54,782 nt of DNA, taken from JAUVZL01 sp965603515. GTDB lineage: Bacteria > Hydrothermota > Tepidihabitantia > SM23-42. The notes under the pieces are model-generated. The model ran no database searches. It had not been told where the DNA came from and saw only the letters and a list, made by a program, of their open reading frames with translations. How positions within the stretch are numbered: the stretch's first letter is position 1; every line of letters starts with the position of its first letter. A program made the translations under genes and the position numbers. This document shows, in pieces, positions 26,679-33,497 of this stretch. Where the stretch lies: assembly GCA_965603515.1 (NCBI GenBank), contig CBFDDH010000015.1, forward strand, positions 1-54,782. Reading direction: 5' to 3'.

Positions 26679-29279
26679 TTAAAAGGCTATTGATAGTCCG
26701 ATTCTTACCTTCCTTGGTGCAGTATAGGCGTTGGTTGAGTCTTCCATGTCTGCCGCGAAAGCGTAGAATGCTTCTGTTTGTTCCTCGCGGGTGAGTAGTC
26801 CATCATGATTCTTGTCCGCCGGAGGCGCGTAAAATCGCTTGTTATGAAAATCATATTCATATGGAAAACACAGCGTATCGATAAGTCCTAAAGATACTAG
26901 TGGCGAATGTTCGCTGATCTTATATATTGTATTGAAGACATTGATTATTTCCAGGTTAGCAGTTAACAATACGTTACCTAATCGGAATGATTTTATAATA
27001 ACGCAGTCAAATTGTTTCTGAAACTCATGTTTTAATACGTTGCGTTCTTTAGTTTGACCTTCGGCACCAGGCGGCGTATATGGAAAACCAACACCTAGAT
27101 AACCGAAAAGATAGATTTTTGTCTGTAATGGAAGATTCGTAATGCTTTGGATAAAAAGCCTGTGGCGCTGGTCAAAATCCAGATAATATTCTTCTGCATA
27201 ATATGTTAAAGTATCGTAGCTTTCCAGCCAATCATACAGATCATAGACTTCTTCTGCATAGGAACTCGTGCCGCGCGCCCATGATAGTGTATACGATATT
27301 TTGCCGGTAAATAATGAATTCGTAAATTCCAGAATCGCCTCACATCCTTTAATATTGGCTATTTCGATATTTTGGTAGCGCACATAATCTCTGGGATAGC
27401 CTAATACGAAGCGAGTACCAATGAGGTCAGATACATCCTTGTAAAATATATTGACCGTCGTGCTTAGATTGCGGTGCACCTGTCCTTGCAGTCCGATTTC
27501 ATAAACCATGGTCTTTTCCGAACCGAGGTCAGGATTACCAACCAAAGGCAACCATCTGTAAAGATGGTATGGTAATGGTATGAGATTATAGTACTGGTAC
27601 ACATGATCATAGAGCGGTGGTTGAGCATACTTCCCCACATTGCTTCGGAAAAGGAATCTTTCAGTAACCATGACTGAAAATGCACAACGCGGGGAAATAA
27701 TTGTTTCAGGGTCACTATCTGGAATGCCTGTTTCAAAATGATCGATTCTGCAGCCGATTTTTGCATAGGCGCTTCTAATATCTATGTTATCTTGGAAAAA
27801 TAGAGAATACTCTTTGGGATGGAAATGATATTGATCGATAAGCCGACCCGTATCAAGGGCATATATATATCTAGACGGTACAAAGTGAATGAAATTTTCC
27901 AAATCAAGATAGGTATATTCGAACCCCGCTTTTATTTCGTGATATTTATGAGCCTGAATATTCGTGTTGAGATTCGCTTTCATGACTAGAGATGATTTAT
28001 TCTGATATTCAGGACCTTCGCCTTCAACTATAGGATAATCATACAGCCGCAGTACGGGTGGTCCGTAATAAAACCAGTTGGCGCCAAACGGATTCCGTAT
28101 ACTGAATGCCGGGTATTTCAGTAAATGATAATCTCTGAAGATATAGTCATCAAAAATACCATACTCGCCTTTTTCCTTTGCTCCGATCATCGTCTTTGAA
28201 CATAGTCTGCTAAGGGTTATATTAAAGAGTTTGCGCGAATCCGGCAGAAAATTTAAGCTTAGAACCTGAAGATCGCCTTTTCTTAAATCTGAGCGGTAGT
28301 GGTCAAGATTATATTTCCATTTTGTGTCATAACGATCAAACTGGACCCTTGATTTTACACCACTGAACCCTACTTTCAGTTTTCCTGACGGGATAAAGAT
28401 CCATTTGCCGTACAATGTATAATCATATCGCTGTTTATGCGGCATAATCTGAACCCTTGGATTCCAGTCATCAGTACTCATCACATCAAAAGATAGCAGT
28501 CCCTTAAATTTCTGTGAAACCGGAATATGTACTGAAGACTGGTAATTTCTATACCCAAAACTATAGCAATCAAACATACTGGTTTCTGTTTTGCCTGAGA
28601 AATTAGTCTTAAAATGATCTGAAGGATATTCAGTTATTAAATTGATGACACCCGACATTGCCCTGCCGTATTCCGCATCAAATCCGCCGGGTAAGAATAT
28701 CACCTCATCAATAATGCCCTTTGACATATTGATTGCCGGGGCACCGGTCTGAGGGTCGATGATCGATACATTATCAATAAGATAAAGAACTTCAGTTACC
28801 CTTCCACCGCGTACATGTAAGGCAGTATCAAGCCGGGCAACTGATGGTTGGAATTGGATCAAATGGGTTGTATAATCAATAGGAAGCGCGGCAATTTCTT
28901 CTTTTTTAACGATATAGGTCGTGCTCGTCCAATCCTTTTCCACGAAAGGCGTCTTGTAGGTTATTGTGATTGGTTCAACCTCAATGGGTGATTGTCTGAG
29001 ACTTACCTTTAGCCGAGCGGTTTGGTTTATCTCAACTGCAACGTTTTCAATTAATTGTGTTTCGTAACCAATACAGGAAACCTCAATAGTATATGTGTTT
29101 GGTAGTACATTGAGAATGAAAAAAACACCTTCTTCATCCGTTGCCGTACCTGATTCTGTTTCGAGTATTATTACACTGGCATAGGGGATAGGTTGATCAG
29201 TGGTTTGGTCGGTTACAATACCTTGAACCTTACCGGTTAGCTCACCAAATAGGCATAGGATCAACATAATACTAAGCAT
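26679..29279 (-). CDS. TonB-dependent outer-membrane receptor with N-terminal CarboxypepD-reg-like domain
   Basis: 866 residues. A short signal peptide is followed by a carboxypeptidase-regulatory-like domain (residues ~17-95: GIVTDQTTDQPIPYASVIIL). A plug domain at ~110-220 (LHVRGGRVTEVLYLIDNVSI, GGFDAEYGRAMSGVINLIT) and a beta-barrel follow, ending in KVRIGLSIAF with a terminal Phe. No TonB box was recognised. It should import a large substrate across the outer membrane, implying a diderm cell. Unusual: a perfect EF-hand loop (DKNHDGLLTREE, residues 822-833, bases 26781-26816) lies close to the C-terminus. A GAGGGG ribosome site precedes the ATG. Confidence 0.88.
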   Translation of the reverse strand: MLSIMLILCLFGELTGKVQGIVTDQTTDQPIPYASVIILETESGTATDEEGVFFILNVLPNTYTIEVSCIGYETQLIENVAVEINQTARLKVSLRQSPIEVEPITITYKTPFVEKDWTSTTYIVKKEEIAALPIDYTTHLIQFQPSVARLDTALHVRGGRVTEVLYLIDNVSIIDPQTGAPAINMSKGIIDEVIFLPGGFDAEYGRAMSGVINLITEYPSDHFKTNFSGKTETSMFDCYSFGYRNYQSSVHIPVSQKFKGLLSFDVMSTDDWNPRVQIMPHKQRYDYTLYGKWIFIPSGKLKVGFSGVKSRVQFDRYDTKWKYNLDHYRSDLRKGDLQVLSLNFLPDSRKLFNITLSRLCSKTMIGAKEKGEYGIFDDYIFRDYHLLKYPAFSIRNPFGANWFYYGPPVLRLYDYPIVEGEGPEYQNKSSLVMKANLNTNIQAHKYHEIKAGFEYTYLDLENFIHFVPSRYIYALDTGRLIDQYHFHPKEYSLFFQDNIDIRSAYAKIGCRIDHFETGIPDSDPETIISPRCAFSVMVTERFLFRSNVGKYAQPPLYDHVYQYYNLIPLPYHLYRWLPLVGNPDLGSEKTMVYEIGLQGQVHRNLSTTVNIFYKDVSDLIGTRFVLGYPRDYVRYQNIEIANIKGCEAILEFTNSLFTGKISYTLSWARGTSSYAEEVYDLYDWLESYDTLTYYAEEYYLDFDQRHRLFIQSITNLPLQTKIYLFGYLGVGFPYTPPGAEGQTKERNVLKHEFQKQFDCVIIKSFRLGNVLLTANLEIINVFNTIYKISEHSPLVSLGLIDTLCFPYEYDFHNKRFYAPPADKNHDGLLTREEQTEAFYAFAADMEDSTNAYTAPRKVRIGLSIAF

Positions 29280-29300
29280 TTTTACCCCTCTTTCTATAAA

Positions 29301-29328
29301 ATTATAGTAACAATACCAGTATTGTCAA
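29301..29328 (-). promoter_or_regulatory. Promoter of the TonB receptor gene (TTGACA-N16-TATAAT)
   Basis: Both boxes are perfect consensus on the minus strand: TTGACA at 29323-29328 and TATAAT at 29301-29306, 16 bp apart. About 15 nt of leader with GAGGGG precede the ATG. Confidence 0.75.
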
Positions 29329-29373
29329 GGCTCTAACTGAAAACCTCGTCTACGAAAATCGTCTATATATTAA

Positions 29374-29401
29374 TTGACAATCCAGTTAAATTTGATATAA
29401 T
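29374..29401 (+). promoter_or_regulatory. Promoter of the interrupted tRNA-Asn gene (TTGACA-N16-TATAAT)
   Basis: Both boxes are perfect consensus: TTGACA 29374-29379 and TATAAT 29396-29401, 16 bp apart. The first tRNA base (29410) follows after 8 nt, so the transcript should carry a 5' leader of only 0-2 nt. Confidence 0.85.
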
Positions 29402-29409
29402 AGAGCGAT

Positions 29410-29741
29410 TCCTCGGTAGCTCAATGGTAGAGCATCCGGCTGTAATAAAAGCAGCTTCCACGAGAAATCGTGGTTGAAAAATCGGGTGAATTCAAGGAAG
29501 CCTAAACCCTGAGCATAGTCGAAGGGTATGGTAACCCTGAGCCAAGCCCTGTGTTCAGAAAAAGCAGGGAAGGTGCAGAGACTATTCCGTAAGGAAGTAC
29601 TTACTGCTAAAGCGGTTGGGAAGCGCCCGATCCCGTAGTACCGATAATTATTCGGTATCGGGAATGAGATAGTCCATTCTTTGATGAAAATCAGAGGTCA
29701 ATGTAACCGGAGGGTTGCAGGTTCGAATCCTGCCCGAGGAG
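29410..29741 (+). tRNA. tRNA-Asn(GUU), interrupted by a group I intron in the anticodon
   Basis: The 5' exon is 29410-29443 and the 3' exon 29704-29741, giving a 72-nt spliced tRNA. The acceptor stem TCCTCGG pairs with CCGAGGA and discriminator G29741; the 3' CCA is not encoded. The D arm is GCTCAATGGTAGAGC, and the T arm GCAGG-TTCGAAT-CCTGC. Joining the exons gives the anticodon stem TCCGG/CCGGA with the 7-nt loop CTGTTAA, so the anticodon is GUU (Asn). Reading straight through without the intron would suggest GUA (Tyr) but leaves a 6-nt loop. The acceptor and loop sequences match typical bacterial tRNA-Asn. The split lies between positions 35 and 36, so the tRNA cannot decode until spliced. 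Confidence 0.93.
29444..29703 (+). ncRNA. Self-splicing group I intron (260 nt, no ORF) in tRNA-Asn
   Basis: P1: exon bases 29438-29443 pair with the internal guide 29451-29456, with the conserved U29443-G29451 wobble at the 5' splice site. P2 is a CCACGA/TCGTGG hairpin near 29458-29473. P3 is ATCGGG (29481-29486) with CCCGAT (29626-29631). P7/R is GCAGAGACTA (29575-29584) and S is GAGATAGTCC (29666-29675). P8 is a hairpin at 29632-29662 and P9 a 7-bp stem with a GAAA loop (29679-29696). The intron ends in the required G (29703). The size and tRNA location resemble the small ORF-less bacterial tRNA introns (often subgroup IC3), but the subgroup was not tested. A palindromic CCCTGAGC...GTCGAAGGG sequence sits in the P5/P6 periphery (29507-29526). 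Confidence 0.92.
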
Positions 29742-29750
29742 TTATTATTT

Positions 29751-30062
29751 TTCTTAACGAACGTAGTGAATTTAGAAAAATATAATCTCGAATCCCGTGA
29801 CAGCGGGTGAGAGATACCTTTTTGATAAAGTATTTCTTAACGAACGTAGTGAATTTAGAAAAATATAATCTCGAATCCCGTGACAGCGGGTGAGAGATAC
29901 CTTTTTGATAAAGTATTTCTTAACGAACGTAGTGAATTTAGAAAAATATAATCTCGAATCCCGTGATAACGGGTGAGAGATACCTGTTGAACGAATTCTG
30001 TTTCAGCAGGGTGAGACATACCTATTGAACGAATCCTGTTTCAGTAGGGAGAGAGATACCTT
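29751..30062 (+). repeat. Tandem 83-bp repeat array with degenerate short units
   Basis: Two identical 83-bp units (29751-29833, 29834-29916) and a third diverging unit (from 29917) are followed by two shorter ~38-bp units up to about 30062. The 83-bp unit contains an imperfect palindrome (TTCTTAA...TTTAGAA), a CCCGTGACAGCGGG hairpin, and the shared end GGTGAGAGATACCT. The short units keep only the hairpin and that end motif; the hairpin arms covary (CCTGTTTCAGTAGG). The array occupies most of the 345 bp between the tRNA and the GIY-YIG gene. Its function is unknown. Confidence 0.9.
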
Positions 30063-30086
30063 TTTGAAACGCTGTTCAAACAAATA

Positions 30087-30356
30087 ATGACGAAGATAAA
30101 CCCACAACCTTGGTTTGTCTATATTGTTGAATGTAAAGATAAATCACTTTATGTGGGGATTACTACAGAAATTGAAAAGAGAATCAATAATCACAATTTA
30201 GGAAAAGGTTGTCACTATACTAAATACAGAAAGCCCGTTAAGCTTTTATTCTATGAAAAACATAAAAACCGCAGTTCCGCAACCAAAAGAGAGCTGGAGA
30301 TTAAAAAATTCAGCAGGACGAAGAAGTTTGATCTAATAAAGAATGATTTCTTATAG
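30087..30356 (+). CDS. GIY-YIG domain protein, UPF0213/YhbQ-like
   Basis: 89 residues, a single GIY-YIG nuclease domain. The VYIVE (residues 12-16) and YVGIT (22-26) strands form the catalytic core, followed by the Arg/Asn/His helix (EIEKRINNHNLGKG) and Glu in ATKRELEIKKFSR. Length and motifs match the stand-alone UPF0213 (YhbQ/Slx1-like) family; members nick or cleave branched or damaged DNA. It lies 345 bp downstream of a group I intron, but lacks the DNA-recognition regions expected of a homing endonuclease. No Shine-Dalgarno site or convincing promoter was found. Confidence 0.85.
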   Translation: MTKINPQPWFVYIVECKDKSLYVGITTEIEKRINNHNLGKGCHYTKYRKPVKLLFYEKHKNRSSATKRELEIKKFSRTKKFDLIKNDFL

Positions 30357-30440
30357 TTCTTTTAGTGATTCCAACATTTAACGTTGTACCTTAAGGAGAG
30401 TTTGGTAGAAGTAAGAGAGATGAGTCGATTTTTTTATCCC

Positions 30441-30468
30441 TTGACACATTGAGAATTATCATTATAAT
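30441..30468 (+). promoter_or_regulatory. Promoter of the 1003-aa C25 peptidase, nearly leaderless
   Basis: TTGACA (30441-30446) and TATAAT (30463-30468) are both perfect, 16 bp apart. The ATG at 30478 follows after 9 nt, so the leader would be 0-3 nt. No Shine-Dalgarno site is upstream. Confidence 0.8.
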
Positions 30469-30477
30469 CGTAATGTT

Positions 30478-33400
30478 ATGAGGAGGTATTTTCCCGGCTA
30501 CATAAGCAGACTTAAGTATCTAGTGCTTTTGGCGACTTTGAGTTCAATAGCCTATGCTCAAACAGGTGCCCGGTACTTGGTCATAACCCCTGACAATTTC
30601 TATAATACATTACAGCCTCTGGTTGAATGGAAATACAAAAAAGGTATGAAGCCGGCAGTATACAAGCTCTCGCAGGTCGGTTATGATTCAGTCTCGATAA
30701 GGAATTTTATCCTCAATTGCTACAATACATGGGATATTCAACCTGAATTTGTAATTCTTGTCGGTCATCCAGGATACATCCCGATGTGCTATTATTCTTA
30801 TGGCGGGTACAGCTATTATACGGATAACTACTATGGTAATATGGACGGCGATATTTACAATGAGGTATTGCCGGGCAGGCTTTCAGTACAAGATACTACA
30901 CAGCTAAGAACCGTTATTAATAAAGTCTTTGCTTATGAACGTCATCCATTTACAGGCGATTCACTGTGGTTTAAGAAAGGTGTTGCAATAGCGAATTGTG
31001 ATGGTGAGGATGATTCGATTTATCTTTATTGCATGAGGTATGCAGAGAGTCTGGCGGTGAACAATGGTTTTGCATTGGTGGATACATTCTGTGATTATTA
31101 CGGACACAACTACACTCATATCGTAAATTCGATTAACCAAGGTCGCATGTTTGTCATGTATCGAGGTAATGCGAGCGTTCACTGGTATGATCCTTTCAAT
31201 ATCAACCCTTATTCATTGGCTAATGGCGATAAGCTACCGATCGTTCTTTCTACTACGTGCCGGACCGTTTCGCCGAGTTCATCGCCTATTATTGGCGAGA
31301 ATTTTCTAAGGGTCGGTACGCCGACGAATTTGCGAGGTGCCGTTGCCTTTTATGGTGGTACGCGTAATACTGGCAATGCCGCCCATTTGAGAAATGCGGT
31401 TGCGATCGGTTTTCTCGATGGTATTTTCATCGATAACAAACGCACCTTTGGTGAAGCAGGGGAAGCGGGGAGAAAAAGAGTTTATCAACAGTGGGGTGAT
31501 CTCCGAGAATACAATAATTTCACCTGTCTCGGTGATCCTGAACTCAACATCTGGACAGATGCACCTTGTTCTCTAGATGTTCAGCATCCTGAATTCGTAC
31601 CTTTCAGTGCATTCAATTTCGTTGTTACGATTAAGAAAGCAGATGACCACACATTGATTAGCGGCGCAATTGTTTGTGTCGCGGGGAAATTGGATAGCAC
31701 TGTTTATTTCCTTGACACAACTGATGTCAACGGTGAAGCACAATTCAGCATTGATCCGCTAATTCTCGCCGACACGCTCTTTGTCACCGTGACCGGCAGA
31801 AACCTCCTGCCTTACGAAGGATCAATGCAGGTAAAGATCCTCGACTATTGTTATATAGTATATTCAAATTCCTTTGTTGATGATTCAGCGGCTGGTAATG
31901 ATGATGGTAGGATTAACCCTACTGAGGATATTGAACTGCCAGTCTGGATCAGCAATCTGAGCGAGAGCACCGGCGTTGCTATTACTGGCAAGCTGAGATC
32001 GAACGACAGTTATATTACATTGATTGATACGGTGAAGAGCTTTGGTGACGTATTAGGTGGCGACTCTGCTTTTACGGGTTCAGACGGCTTCAATTTCACC
32101 GTCACTCATTCATGTCCAGATGGTCATCAGATTGATTTTGAATTGCTATGTTCAGATATCAATGACTCAACCTGGATATCTGAATTTTCAAAGGTCGTTC
32201 TTGCACCAGATTTTATACTGAGCGGAATAACCCTGAGTGGTGGTAATGGCAACAATATTCTGGAGCCAGCTGAGACTCTTTCAGTCATTATTTCCTTGGG
32301 CAACCAAGGTGCTGCAGCCGCTGATAGTGTTAGTGCAGTACTTCGCTGTACTGCCCCTGAGGTTTTTATCCTTGATAGCATCGGAACTTTTGGTCATATC
32401 GGTAGTGATAGCCTTCAGGATAACGACCAGGATCCTTTTGTTATAAGTGCAGATTCTGGTGCTCCAATAGGCACGGTCGTCACTTTTGAAATGGTTGTGT
32501 ACTCGAACTACTCCAATGACACGATACGATTTGATTTGACCATTGGACAGATGAACTATTATCTGTGGAATCCTGATCCATTACCATCATCTGGAGAAAA
32601 TATCCACGCTATTTTAAGCAGTACAGGATATAGTGGCGACTATGGAACTGATCTGCCTTCAGACTTGGATACCTATCAGACATTGCTCGTTTGTTTAGGC
32701 GTTTACTCAAGTCGCCATCTGATCATTCAAGGGAGTGCTGAGGCGATTACGATCACCGATTTTTTGAGCAATGGCGGTCGGGTTTATCTGGAGGGAAGTT
32801 CTGCGTGGTTTGTTGATCCACAGTATCACAATGGGCACGATTTTAGACCACTTTTTGGGATCAATGCCACCACCTGGAGTTATGGTGATATGGGCCCAGT
32901 TGTTGGACAGCCAAGTACCTTTACCAACAGTATGTATTTTAATTATGGTGGTGAGAATAGGTACATGGATCATACTAACCCAACAGGTAGTGGTTTCCTG
33001 ATCTTGCGCGACAACAATAATAACTACAACTGCGGCATTGCCAATGATGCTGGTTCGTATCGGACCGTGGGCGTTTCTTTTGAACTGGGAGGACTTATTG
33101 ATGCGTCGCCACCCTCAACACGGGCCGCATTGCTTGATTCAATAATGAAATTTTTCGGGGTTCCATTGCCTGGTGTATTTGAAAATTCTCAAGAGTGTTT
33201 GAATATTGTACATTTTAACATTTCACCAAATCCGTTCATGAAGCTAACAGAAATCAGTTTCAGTACCGGCTACGGGGCAAAGGGCATAGAGTTTTTGGGA
33301 ATCTACGATGTTTTAGGACGGTTGGTTCGTATTTTACCTACTAGTCAGTGTAATCTGAATGAATCTGTGTATTCTGTGTGCTGGGATGGTTCAGACGAAC

Positions 33401-33489
33401 ATGCTCGTCCAGTACCTGCAGGGGTATATTTTATCAGATTGAAAACGGTTAGTACTCAACATGTAAGGAAAATTATTTTGGTAAGATAG
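30478..33489 (+). CDS. C25-like peptidase with T9SS type A sorting domain
   Basis: 1003 residues. A signal peptide (cleavage near ATLSSIAYA-QT) leads directly into a caspase-like C25 domain (~residues 30-360: ARYLVITPDNFYNTL; VILVGHPGYIP) with no propeptide. The likely dyad is His235 (GNASVHWYDPF) and Cys261 (LSTTCRTVS); the usual GHG motif around His is lost. Ig-like and CARDB-like strands follow (DDGRINPTEDIELPVWISN; GNNILEPAETLSVIISLGN). The last ~85 residues are a T9SS sorting domain (FNISPNPF; GIYDVLGRLVR; PAGVYFIRLKT; RKIILVR). The ATG is followed by AGG AGG codons, which mimic a Shine-Dalgarno site but encode Arg-Arg of the signal peptide. The next gene follows closely in the same operon. 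Confidence 0.86.
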   Translation: MRRYFPGYISRLKYLVLLATLSSIAYAQTGARYLVITPDNFYNTLQPLVEWKYKKGMKPAVYKLSQVGYDSVSIRNFILNCYNTWDIQPEFVILVGHPGYIPMCYYSYGGYSYYTDNYYGNMDGDIYNEVLPGRLSVQDTTQLRTVINKVFAYERHPFTGDSLWFKKGVAIANCDGEDDSIYLYCMRYAESLAVNNGFALVDTFCDYYGHNYTHIVNSINQGRMFVMYRGNASVHWYDPFNINPYSLANGDKLPIVLSTTCRTVSPSSSPIIGENFLRVGTPTNLRGAVAFYGGTRNTGNAAHLRNAVAIGFLDGIFIDNKRTFGEAGEAGRKRVYQQWGDLREYNNFTCLGDPELNIWTDAPCSLDVQHPEFVPFSAFNFVVTIKKADDHTLISGAIVCVAGKLDSTVYFLDTTDVNGEAQFSIDPLILADTLFVTVTGRNLLPYEGSMQVKILDYCYIVYSNSFVDDSAAGNDDGRINPTEDIELPVWISNLSESTGVAITGKLRSNDSYITLIDTVKSFGDVLGGDSAFTGSDGFNFTVTHSCPDGHQIDFELLCSDINDSTWISEFSKVVLAPDFILSGITLSGGNGNNILEPAETLSVIISLGNQGAAAADSVSAVLRCTAPEVFILDSIGTFGHIGSDSLQDNDQDPFVISADSGAPIGTVVTFEMVVYSNYSNDTIRFDLTIGQMNYYLWNPDPLPSSGENIHAILSSTGYSGDYGTDLPSDLDTYQTLLVCLGVYSSRHLIIQGSAEAITITDFLSNGGRVYLEGSSAWFVDPQYHNGHDFRPLFGINATTWSYGDMGPVVGQPSTFTNSMYFNYGGENRYMDHTNPTGSGFLILRDNNNNYNCGIANDAGSYRTVGVSFELGGLIDASPPSTRAALLDSIMKFFGVPLPGVFENSQECLNIVHFNISPNPFMKLTEISFSTGYGAKGIEFLGIYDVLGRLVRILPTSQCNLNESVYSVCWDGSDEHARPVPAGVYFIRLKTVSTQHVRKIILVR

Positions 33490-33497
33490 GAGGTTTG

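Noticed and set aside
29410..29741. Reading the tRNA as tRNA-Tyr(GUA).
   Set aside because: That reading requires the intron to begin after CTGTAA, leaves the wrong loop length, and breaks the U-G rule at the 5' splice site. The Asn reading gives a perfect 7-nt loop and P1.
29751..29999. Possible CRISPR array.
   Set aside because: The repeats are directly abutting 83-bp units without variable spacers, and no cas genes are present.
29791..30062. Repeat ends such as GGTGAGAGATACCTATTGAACGAATCCTG resemble the thi-box (TPP riboswitch) phrase CTGAGA..ACCC.TTGAACCTGAT.
   Set aside because: The flanking P1, P4 and P5 elements are missing, the motif recurs several times in a tandem array, and no thiamine gene follows. 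Chance similarity to part of the consensus is more likely.
30087..30356. GIY-YIG protein as an intron-homing endonuclease.
   Set aside because: Length and motifs match the stand-alone UPF0213 family, it lies outside the intron, and it lacks a separate DNA-binding region. Kept only as a low-score finding.
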